This document shows positions 24,191-31,102 of a stretch of DNA of 47,653 nucleotides, one piece after another. The position numbers and the translations under genes were made by a program. The notes beneath the pieces are model-generated. The model did no database searches, was not told where the DNA came from, and saw nothing but the letters and a program-made list of their open reading frames with translations. Numbering within the stretch: the first letter of the stretch is position 1; each line of letters starts with the position of its first letter. The stretch spans positions 1 through 47,653 of the forward strand of contig JAQSWN010000095.1 in assembly GCA_029266615.1 (NCBI GenBank). The letters run 5' to 3'. This DNA is from Polyangiaceae bacterium. Its GTDB lineage: Bacteria > Myxococcota_A > Polyangia > Polyangiales > Polyangiaceae.

Positions 24191-25213
24191 CTAGCGCGGC
24201 TCGCCGAGCGCTTCGTCCAGAAGCCCGAGCTTCTTCTGCCAGTACGCTTTCATCTGGTCGGCGGCGGTGCGCGACTCGATTTGTTGGTGCTCGACCGCGA
24301 CCTCGGTCTTGCCCGCCTTCTCGCTGAACGAGACGGCCACCTGGCTGTTACCTTTGCCCCACCGCGCGCGGAGCGCCTTGCCCGGGGTCGCGCTCTTGAC
24401 GACGAAGCGGTCGTCGGCGAGCCAGCGAGCTCGCTCGCTCGCGTCGTTCCACAGCTTGAAGACGCGCGAGATGGGCGCCCTCAGCGTGCAGGTTTCCGAG
24501 ATCTGAAAGCCGTCGGCCAGAGCAGGCTTGTCACTCTTAGCGCGCAGGCTCTCGTAGCCGACTGCGATCATTTGCTGCCACCACGGTCCGATGCCGTGCT
24601 TCTGCGCCAAGATCGCGATGATGCCGCGCTGGTCCAGCGTCGCGGCGCCGGCCGAGTCCAGCACCTCGAACCAGTCGTCCCACGTCTTGCCCGTACGGCG
24701 AGCAACTGCGTCCGTGCTGACTCCGGCCGCCTCCTTGATGCTCTTGCGGGCCAGCTTCTTGACCCCCGCGGGCGCCGACTCGGTGAGCTTGGAGGCGGGG
24801 GCCGCTTTCCCCGCCCCGCCCGCTTTGCTCGGCGCGCGAGGCTTCGCGCTCGCAGGGGGTGCCGCGTTTCCATCCCGCGCCAGAAGAGGAGTGGGGGCTG
24901 GCGCCGACTTGGCGCCGCGAGGCTTTCCATTCACGGCCGCGGGTGCGGGCTTGGCCGGCGCGGGCTTGACCGGCACGGGCTTGGGCGCCGCCTTCGCGGT
25001 CGACCTCGAGGCAACGGGACTGGCCTTCCCGGTGCGGGCAACGGACTTCGCCTCCGTCGTGGACGATCGAAGAGATTGGGCGGGAGCGCTAGCCGTCGCC
25101 TTTTTGCTCTTCAACACCACGCTCGACGGCCGCGGCTCGGCCTTGGCCTTCTTGGACTTGAGAGCTTCCGGGCGGGAGAGGGTCGCTTTCACGTCGTTCC
25201 GCCGATGATACAT
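24191..25213 (-). CDS. Histone H1-like tail fused to DUF4287 and SRPBCC domains
   Basis: A 340-residue protein in three parts. Residues 1 to about 155 are Lys/Ala/Pro-rich and probably disordered, with repeats such as 'KSKKAKAEPRP', 'PVKPAPAKPAP', 'KAGGAGKAAP', resembling bacterial H1-like proteins. Residues about 165-220 match DUF4287 ('TGKTWDDWFEVLDSAGA', 'HGIGPWWQQMIAVGYE'). Residues about 230-340 match an AHSA1-type SRPBCC domain ('FQISETCTLRAPISRVFKLW', 'RARWLADDRF'). DUF4287-SRPBCC pairs are known; the long basic tail suggests nucleic-acid binding, which is inference. The ATG at 25213 precedes the basic tail directly. Monocistronic by position; role unknown. Confidence 0.85.
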   Translation of the reverse strand: MYHRRNDVKATLSRPEALKSKKAKAEPRPSSVVLKSKKATASAPAQSLRSSTTEAKSVARTGKASPVASRSTAKAAPKPVPVKPAPAKPAPAAVNGKPRGAKSAPAPTPLLARDGNAAPPASAKPRAPSKAGGAGKAAPASKLTESAPAGVKKLARKSIKEAAGVSTDAVARRTGKTWDDWFEVLDSAGAATLDQRGIIAILAQKHGIGPWWQQMIAVGYESLRAKSDKPALADGFQISETCTLRAPISRVFKLWNDASERARWLADDRFVVKSATPGKALRARWGKGNSQVAVSFSEKAGKTEVAVEHQQIESRTAADQMKAYWQKKLGLLDEALGEPR

Positions 25214-25335
25214 GCCGAAACTTCGCCGGCGACAAGCCCCAGTTGGGGTACGGGCCGGAAGAAGCGCCGGTTTTTGTCCCTGGGAACCGGTTTAAGCCTA
25301 GCCGGCCTGCGGGACGGCAGGGAAGACCTGCTCGC

Positions 25336-27078
25336 TTAGAGCGTGTCCCACCCGAACCGCTCCAGCTCGAAGGCGTGGTCGGCCAGCGACTTGATCGCCT
25401 CGTCCTCGTTGTCGTCGATCTCGGCCATGGTCGTCTTGATGCGGCGCCGCGCTTGCCCGGCGAACGTGGTCAGGATGTCCCGCTCCGGCTTAGCGGCTTC
25501 CTCGCCCTTGCTGCGGATCGCGCTGTCCACGCGCGACATGACGCACGCGAGCACGAACAGGTCGATCATGATGTCCGCCAAGCGCTTGGTCGCGAACTGC
25601 TTTTCGATGATCTGCTTGCCATGCTTGCGCAAGACGCGATCCGTCGCGGTCGCGAGGTCCCGAGTGTGCTCTTCGAACTGGGCCGCGAAGGGGGTGAGGG
25701 ACACGTGCAGCTTGCTGAACGAGGTGCCCTCGCGCTTGATGCCGGTGGCGAGCGCGGCGCGTCGCAGCGCCGCTTCGGAGATGACGCCGAAGCCTTTGAT
25801 CGGATCGTTGAAGACGCCTTTGAGGCTGCCCGCGAGCTCCCGAAGCTCCTGGCCGACGTCGTTCATGCCCGTGAGCGCGATGAACAGTCGGAGGACGTCG
25901 TTCGTGCCCTCGAAGATGCGGTTGATGCGGCTGTCGCGCATCGCTCGCTCGTATGGGTACTCGCACATGTAGCCGTTGCCGGCTGCGATTTGGAGGCCCT
26001 CGTCTACGGTGCGCCACATACACTCGCTCGCGAAGACTTTGCTGATGGCGGCTTCCACCTGGTACTCGCTGAAGCCGCGGTCCGTGAAGCTTGCCACCAT
26101 GCTGACGACTGCTTCCGTGGCGTAGCAGTCCACCACCATTTGGCCGACTTTCTGCTTCATCAGCCCGAATTCGCTGATCGGCTTGCCGAACTGCACGCGG
26201 CCTTTGGCCTGCTGCGTTGCCAGCGCGATCACGCGCTTCATGCCGCCGACGCAGCCGCCGCCGAGGCCGGTGCGCCCGGAGTTCAAGATGTTCATCGCCA
26301 CCTTGAAGCCTTTGCCTTCCTCACCGAGGAGGTTCTTCGCCGGCACGCGCACGTTGTCCAACGTGACGGTCGTCGTGGAGCTGGCGCGAATACCCATCTT
26401 CAGCTCGTGCGGTCCGTTGCTGACGCCCTCCATGTCGCGCGTGACGATGAAGGCGGACAGCTTGCCGCGCTCGTCCACGCCGCCAGTCTTGGCAAAGACG
26501 GTGAAGAAGTCCGCGATGCCGCCGTTCGTGATCCAGATCTTGCTGCCGTTCAGCACCCAGTCCTCGCCGTCTTTGACGGCGGTGGTCTTGATTGACGCGG
26601 CGTCCGAGCCGGACCCTGGCTCCGTCAGACAGAAAGCCGCGATCATCTCCCCCGTGGCGAGCTTGCCGTAGTACTGCGCCTTCTGCTCGTCAGTACCGAA
26701 CAGCAGCAGGCCGCGCATACCGATCGAGCTGTGCGCGCCGATGGTGACCGCGACCGACGCGTCGTACTTGCCGACCTCTTGCAGGGCGCGGGAGTAGGCG
26801 CCAGCGCCGAAGCCGAGCCCGCCGTCCGACTCCGGAATCACCAGGCCGAACAGGCCGAACTCTTTCAGCTCCGCGATGAATTCCGGGGGGAGCTCGGCTT
26901 TTTCGTCCCAACTGCGGAACTCCTTCTCGTGGGAGCCCATGAGCTGGCCGACCGAGCTCACGACGGTTTGCAGGGTCTCTCGCTCCGACTCCGAGAGGGT
27001 GGGGAAGGGCAGGATCACCTCTTCTTCGATCTGGCCCATGCACAGCGAGCGCATGAAGCTCACGTTTTTCTTCTCCAC
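25336..27078 (-). CDS. Acyl-CoA dehydrogenase, VLCAD/ACAD9-like
   Basis: A 580-residue flavoenzyme that would catalyse the alpha,beta-dehydrogenation of acyl-CoA in beta-oxidation. FAD/substrate motifs: 'AFCLTEPGSGSDAASIKTTA', 'KIWITNGGIADFFTVFAKT', 'GRTGLGGGCVGGMKRVIALA', 'QFGKPISEFGLMKQKVGQM', and 'RINRIFEGTNDVLRLF' holding the likely catalytic Glu. About 170 residues follow the core, as in long-chain members that have a C-terminal extension, so long-chain substrates are likely. The start is GTG 27078, four bases after GGAGGC; the frame is open further upstream, but that part lies antisense to the divergent Rieske gene. The 78 bp between the two must hold both promoters. Confidence 0.95.
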   Translation of the reverse strand: MEKKNVSFMRSLCMGQIEEEVILPFPTLSESERETLQTVVSSVGQLMGSHEKEFRSWDEKAELPPEFIAELKEFGLFGLVIPESDGGLGFGAGAYSRALQEVGKYDASVAVTIGAHSSIGMRGLLLFGTDEQKAQYYGKLATGEMIAAFCLTEPGSGSDAASIKTTAVKDGEDWVLNGSKIWITNGGIADFFTVFAKTGGVDERGKLSAFIVTRDMEGVSNGPHELKMGIRASSTTTVTLDNVRVPAKNLLGEEGKGFKVAMNILNSGRTGLGGGCVGGMKRVIALATQQAKGRVQFGKPISEFGLMKQKVGQMVVDCYATEAVVSMVASFTDRGFSEYQVEAAISKVFASECMWRTVDEGLQIAAGNGYMCEYPYERAMRDSRINRIFEGTNDVLRLFIALTGMNDVGQELRELAGSLKGVFNDPIKGFGVISEAALRRAALATGIKREGTSFSKLHVSLTPFAAQFEEHTRDLATATDRVLRKHGKQIIEKQFATKRLADIMIDLFVLACVMSRVDSAIRSKGEEAAKPERDILTTFAGQARRRIKTTMAEIDDNEDEAIKSLADHAFELERFGWDTL

Positions 27079-27156
27079 AGCTGCCTCCTTCGACGGTTTC
27101 GGAACGATGTACACTATGAAAGCCACGCCGCGGTGCGGCAAGTCCTCGATAGCTGA

Positions 27157-28230
27157 ATGGATTCGCGGGTACCCATGCTCCCCCTGCTTGCTCCTCCCCA
27201 CACCAAACCACACCTCTCCGTCGCGAAGCTCACGCGCTTTTACTACGTGGCGTGCCTCTCCGAAGAGCTCGCCCGGGCGCCGCTCGCGCGCGTCGTCTGC
27301 GGCGTACCCATCGTGCTGTTTCGCTCGCAGGGTCGCGCGGCGGCGCTGATCGATCGCTGCCCGCACCGAAACGTGCCGCTCTCGCTCGGCCGGGTCCTCG
27401 CGGATGGGCGACTCGAGTGTGCGTACCACGGCTGGCAGTTCGGCTGCGATGGTGTCTGCGAGAAGATCCCGGGTCTCGTTGGGGACGGCGCGCGCGAGCG
27501 ACGTGCGGAGTCGCTCGCCGTGCTCGAGCAGGACGGCTTGGTTTGGGTATGTCCGGAGCCGGGCGTCACCCCGGAGGCGCCGGCGTTTCGGCCGCCGAGC
27601 TTGGACGAGTCTTACACGCGCATCGTGCGGGTCGTGGAAGCCGAAGGCACGCTGCACGCGACCCTGGAAAACGCGCTGGACGTGCCGCACACCGCGTTCC
27701 TCCATCGCGGCTTGTTTCGCGGCGGCAAGAAGAACCAGATTCGCGCCGTCGTTCGTCGCTCACCCGATCGCGTGGAGACGGAGTACTTGGGGGAGCCGCG
27801 GCCGAGCGGGATCGCGGGGCGGATCCTCTCGCCGGGCAGCGGTACCATCGAGCATTGGGACCGCTTCATTTTGCCGTCGGTCGCGCAGGTCGAATACAAG
27901 CTCGGGCAGAACACGCATTTCTTGGTTACGGCCTTGTGCACACCCGTGACTGACTTTCACACCCGCCTCTATGGGGTCGCGTCTTTCAAGACACCGTTCC
28001 CGAAGCAAGCGGTGCGCGCCGTGCTGGAGCCCATCGCGCTCAGAATTTTCGGTCAAGACGCGGTCATGCTCAAGGCGCAGAGCGACAACGTGCGCCGCTT
28101 CGGTGGCGAGCGCTTCCAATCCACGGAGCTCGACTTCATGGGGCCGCAAATCTGGCGCCTGTTGAAGCAGGCCGAGTCCGGCTCCGTCGGCGAGCACGTC
28201 GTCGAGCGTGAAGTGACGTTCTGGGCCTGA
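27157..28230 (+). CDS. Rieske [2Fe-2S] non-heme iron oxygenase
   Basis: A 357-residue ring-hydroxylating-type oxygenase. The Rieske centre ligands are CPH (residues 68-70 region, 'DRCPHRNVPLSLG') and CAYH ('LECAYHGWQFGCDG'). The mononuclear iron site begins with 'TLENALDVPHTAFLHRG', containing the D/H-X-X-X-H pattern. The layout resembles single-component Rieske enzymes such as pheophorbide/chlorophyllide oxygenases, cholesterol 7-desaturases and O-demethylases rather than two-subunit aromatic dioxygenases. It would need a separate reductase; none is adjacent. It diverges from the acyl-CoA dehydrogenase gene. ATG 27157 lacks a strong ribosome-binding site; Met7 is an alternative start. Confidence 0.92.
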   Translation: MDSRVPMLPLLAPPHTKPHLSVAKLTRFYYVACLSEELARAPLARVVCGVPIVLFRSQGRAAALIDRCPHRNVPLSLGRVLADGRLECAYHGWQFGCDGVCEKIPGLVGDGARERRAESLAVLEQDGLVWVCPEPGVTPEAPAFRPPSLDESYTRIVRVVEAEGTLHATLENALDVPHTAFLHRGLFRGGKKNQIRAVVRRSPDRVETEYLGEPRPSGIAGRILSPGSGTIEHWDRFILPSVAQVEYKLGQNTHFLVTALCTPVTDFHTRLYGVASFKTPFPKQAVRAVLEPIALRIFGQDAVMLKAQSDNVRRFGGERFQSTELDFMGPQIWRLLKQAESGSVGEHVVEREVTFWA

Positions 28231-28370
28231 CGCCCCCCACTTTCGCCAAATCCTGGGTGTAATCGTGACGTTGGCTAGGCCGAACAGGCTCGGGGGTGGG
28301 GTGCGCGAGGGGGAAGCCCACTTCCGTCATCACGTGCCGCGGTCAAAAGCGCTATGAGGGCGCACCCCCG

Positions 28371-28775
28371 ATGCTGCTGCCCGCCGTAAATGCGACTCTG
28401 AACTCGATCGCCGGGCTGCTGCTGGTGCTCGGCTTCGTCTTCATCAAGCAGAAGAAGGTCGCGCAGCACCGCGCCTGCATGCTGGCGGCGCTCGGCGTCT
28501 CCGTCCTCTTCCTGATTTGCTACACCATCCACCACCTCCAGGTGGGCTCGGTGCGGTACGACGGGCCCCCCGCGCTTCGTCCCCTGTACTACTCAATTCT
28601 CATCCCGCACGTGCCGCTCGCCGCGGCCGTGGTGCCGCTAGCGCTCATAACCGCCTCGCGCGGGCTGAAGGGCCACGTCGACAAGCACAAGGCGATCGCG
28701 CGGATTACCTTGCCGATCTGGCTATTCGTCTCCGTCAGCGGCGTGGCCGTCTACTGGATGCTCTACCAAATGTAG
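28371..28775 (+). CDS. DUF420 membrane protein
   Basis: A 134-residue integral membrane protein with four hydrophobic segments ('IAGLLLVLGFVFI', 'MLAALGVSVLFLICYTIHH', 'HVPLAAAVVPLALITA', 'ITLPIWLFVSVSGVAVYWML') and conserved histidines typical of DUF420, a family linked to cytochrome oxidase assembly (CtaM-like). ATG 28371 begins the family N-terminus; the frame is open to 28296. No oxidase genes are near in this window. The 140 bp upstream, after the Rieske gene, show no other gene. Confidence 0.88.
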   Translation: MLLPAVNATLNSIAGLLLVLGFVFIKQKKVAQHRACMLAALGVSVLFLICYTIHHLQVGSVRYDGPPALRPLYYSILIPHVPLAAAVVPLALITASRGLKGHVDKHKAIARITLPIWLFVSVSGVAVYWMLYQM

Positions 28776-28846
28776 GCGTCGGTGCGCGGCCTCACCGGGC
28801 GCACGATCGGGTGAAACATTTCCCGCGCGCGGCCGTTGATCCCTCT

Positions 28847-29551
28847 GTGAGGCTCAATCGCCGCCTCCAGAAGTTTTCTCGGCTCTTTTCCGTAGGGCTC
28901 ATGGCAGGCTTCGCCCTCTTGATGGGCCACGGAGCGGAGCCCACGGCCGCGGGAGGGCCGGCCGCGTCCCCCCGCGCTATGGCTGAAGCCTGGGCTTTGG
29001 CGGACAGCGCGCGCACCGGTCCCGACAGTCGGCAGCCGGCGGTCGCCCTGGGCAAGTTGCGAAAGGCCTACGCGCTGAGCTCCGACCCGTCCCTCCTGCT
29101 GGAAGTCGGGCGGTTAGAGCGGGAAGTCGGGAACCTGGCTCGCGCCACGTACGCCTTCGAGCAGTTTTTTGCCACCGGCGCGGAGCGCGTTCCCGAGCCG
29201 CGCCGAGTCGTCGCGCTGCGGCAGCTCCAGGCGGCGTCGGCTGGCACCGCACGGTTGAACGTGCAGACCAACGTGCTGGGCGCCTCCGTGGAGCTGGAGC
29301 CAGAGCGCGGCGTAGCCACGGCATCGGGCTTCGGCATCGGCATTCTGTTGGACGCCGGAGAGCGCCGCTTGAGCCTCAGCAAGCCCGGCTACGAGACACG
29401 CAGTCTGGTGCTGGAGCTGGAGCCCGGAGAGGTGCACACGCTTCGCGTCGACCTAGAGAAGGCGGCGGGTGGGCGCAGTGAAAAGAGCGGCTCCACCAAG
29501 CCCCGCTGGACGCTGCTGAATGCGACGACGCGCGGCGCCGTTTCGCTGTAA
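28847..29551 (+). CDS. Secreted PEGA-domain protein
   Basis: About 234 residues: a predicted signal peptide ('RLNRRLQKFSRLFSVGLMAG' then 'FALLMGHGAEPTAA'), a short tetratricopeptide-like helical region (about 50-130: 'ALGKLRKAYALSSDPSLLLE', 'VGRLEREVGNLARATYAFEQ'), and a C-terminal PEGA domain ('ARLNVQTNVLGASVELEP', 'LDAGERRLSLSKPGYETRS'). Such proteins are frequent in myxobacteria, and the PEGA fold is a surface beta-domain. The start is uncertain: GTG 28847 gives the best signal peptide, while GTG 28811 and ATG 28901 are also in frame. It ends 9 bp before the DUF1349 gene. Confidence 0.75.
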   Translation: MRLNRRLQKFSRLFSVGLMAGFALLMGHGAEPTAAGGPAASPRAMAEAWALADSARTGPDSRQPAVALGKLRKAYALSSDPSLLLEVGRLEREVGNLARATYAFEQFFATGAERVPEPRRVVALRQLQAASAGTARLNVQTNVLGASVELEPERGVATASGFGIGILLDAGERRLSLSKPGYETRSLVLELEPGEVHTLRVDLEKAAGGRSEKSGSTKPRWTLLNATTRGAVSL

Positions 29552-29560
29552 ACCTCGGGC

Positions 29561-30175
29561 ATGACCGAAGAGCTCCACGCGCGTTTCGACGCGCCCACTT
29601 TGGACGCACGCCTTCGCTGGCACCATGAGCCGGCTCGTCATCGAGTGGACGCCGCACGGGGGCGGCTCGTGCTGGAGCCGGACGCCGCGACGGACTTTTG
29701 GCAACGCACCCACTACGGCTTTCGCGTCGACAACGGCCACGTGCTCTACCTTCCGGCGCGGGGCAACTTCGTGCTCACCACTGCCGTCACGTGCTTTCCG
29801 GCGCACCAATACGACCAAGCGGGGCTCATGCTGCGCGCCTCGCCGGATTGTTGGCTCAAGACGTCCGTGGAGTTCGAGCCGGACGAAGCGCACAGCCGCC
29901 TCGGCGCGGTCGTAACGAACGGTGGTTACTCGGATTGGTCGACGCAGCCGATCTCCAAGCACGAGAGCACCTTCTGGTTCCGGATCCGCGCCGAAGCGAC
30001 GGCGGTCGTGGTCGACTCTTCGCTCGACGGTGAGCGTTGGACGCAGATTCGAATGGCGCACCTCACGGAGCGCACGGCGGACACCGAGCTTTCTTGTGGG
30101 CTCTACGCGTGCAGCCCGAAAGAGGCGGGTTTTCGCGCCGAGTTCCACGGCTTGGATTTCGAGCCCCAGCCTTAG
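29561..30175 (+). CDS. DUF1349 concanavalin-like protein
   Basis: A 204-residue protein of the DUF1349 family, a lectin-like beta-sandwich (concanavalin A superfamily; yeast Ree1-type). Characteristic segments are 'DFWQRTHYGF', 'TAVTCFPAHQYDQAGLMLR', 'CWLKTSVEFEPD', 'GAVVTNGGYSDWSTQP' and 'FWFRIRAEATAVVVDSSLDG'. There is no signal peptide, so it is probably cytoplasmic. Its start lies 9 bp after the PEGA-protein stop, so they may share a transcript. The ligand is unknown. It converges with the DUF4112 gene, leaving one base between stops. Confidence 0.88.
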   Translation: MTEELHARFDAPTLDARLRWHHEPARHRVDAARGRLVLEPDAATDFWQRTHYGFRVDNGHVLYLPARGNFVLTTAVTCFPAHQYDQAGLMLRASPDCWLKTSVEFEPDEAHSRLGAVVTNGGYSDWSTQPISKHESTFWFRIRAEATAVVVDSSLDGERWTQIRMAHLTERTADTELSCGLYACSPKEAGFRAEFHGLDFEPQP

Positions 30176-30176
30176 C

Positions 30177-30662
30177 TCACGGCGCGGCCGAGAACAGCAG
30201 CCGCCACAGCGCCACGCCGACCAGGATTGGCATCAGCGCGAGCGCGATCGCGACACCGATGGCGCCCACGACGACCAGCTTGTCACCCCAGGTTGCCGGC
30301 TTCGTCGGATCGCCGCGGTGCCGCTCGATGAGGGCCAGGTTTTTGTCGTTGGCTTTGAACGCAAAGTCGAACACGTCCCCAACGAGCGGCACCGCGCCGA
30401 GCAAAGCGTCGAGGCCGATGTTCAGCAGCATGCGGAAGAGCACGAATTTCGGCACGCGTTCGCGGTAGGCCACGCCGAGGAGCGTGAGCGCGAGCACTCC
30501 CGTGACCGCGTCCCCGAGCTCCGGCAAGAGCACGCCTAAAATCGGATCCAGACCGATGCGAATGTCCGTGCCCGGAATGACGAAGGCGCTGTCCAGCAGC
30601 CGCGTGAGCTGACGGGTCCAGTTTGGCACCGTGGTGAGCGTCGGCTTCGGAGTCTTGCTCAT
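30177..30662 (-). CDS. DUF4112 membrane protein
   Basis: A 161-residue protein matching DUF4112: 'LLDSAFVIPGTDIRIGLDPI' then 'LGVLLPELGDAVTGVLALTLL', 'LFRMLLNIGLDALLGAVPLV' and 'GDVFDFAFKANDKNLALI', then a C-terminal hydrophobic segment 'VVGAIGVAIALALMPILVGV'. Two or three membrane segments are expected. Function is unknown for the family. Its ATG overlaps the dtd stop (ATGA), so it is translationally coupled and the last gene of the kinase-dtd-DUF4112 unit. The frame continues far upstream but only antisense or within dtd in another frame. Confidence 0.9.
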   Translation of the reverse strand: MSKTPKPTLTTVPNWTRQLTRLLDSAFVIPGTDIRIGLDPILGVLLPELGDAVTGVLALTLLGVAYRERVPKFVLFRMLLNIGLDALLGAVPLVGDVFDFAFKANDKNLALIERHRGDPTKPATWGDKLVVVGAIGVAIALALMPILVGVALWRLLFSAAP

Positions 30663-31102
30663 TTTTCCGTGTCCAGGATGAGCGTGATGGGGCCGTCGTT
30701 CGTCAACGAGACGGCCATGTGGGTGCGGAAGCGGCCCGTCTCCACCGAGACCCCCAAGGCGCGGCAGGCGCTGCAGAAGCCCTCGAAAAGCGCCTCCGCG
30801 CGCACGGGCTCCATCGCGCCGCCGAAGCTCGGCCGCCGGCCACGGCTGGTGTCCCCGTACAGGGTGAACTGCGAGACGGCCAGGAGCCCTCCGCCGACTT
30901 CCAGCAAGCTCTGGTTCATCTTGCCGGCTTCGTCCTCGAAGATGCGAAGGTTCACGACTTTCTCCGCCAGCGCCGTAGCGTCCGCATCCCGGTCGGCGCT
31001 GCCGACGCCGACCAGCACGCACAAGCCCGCGGCTATTTTGCCGGTCAGCTCGCCCTCGGAGACCACCTGAGCGCTCGTCACCCGCTGCACGACGGCTCGC
31101 AT
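30659..31102 (-). CDS. dtd: D-aminoacyl-tRNA deacylase
   Basis: A 147-residue cytoplasmic enzyme that hydrolyses D-aminoacyl-tRNAs (and misacylated glycine), recycling tRNA. The family start 'MRAVVQRVTSAQV', the catalytic-region motif 'SQFTLYGDTSRGRRPSF' and the C-terminal 'NDGPITL' (Gly-Pro motif that enforces chirality) are all visible, and the length is standard. ATG 31102 overlaps the kinase stop by one base (TGATG), and its own stop overlaps the DUF4112 start. Confidence 0.97.
   Translation of the reverse strand: MRAVVQRVTSAQVVSEGELTGKIAAGLCVLVGVGSADRDADATALAEKVVNLRIFEDEAGKMNQSLLEVGGGLLAVSQFTLYGDTSRGRRPSFGGAMEPVRAEALFEGFCSACRALGVSVETGRFRTHMAVSLTNDGPITLILDTEK

Noticed and set aside
27079..27705. 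Upstream extension of the acyl-CoA dehydrogenase frame
   Set aside because: It is antisense to the Rieske gene, while GTG 27078 has a strong ribosome-binding site and fits the family's N-terminus.
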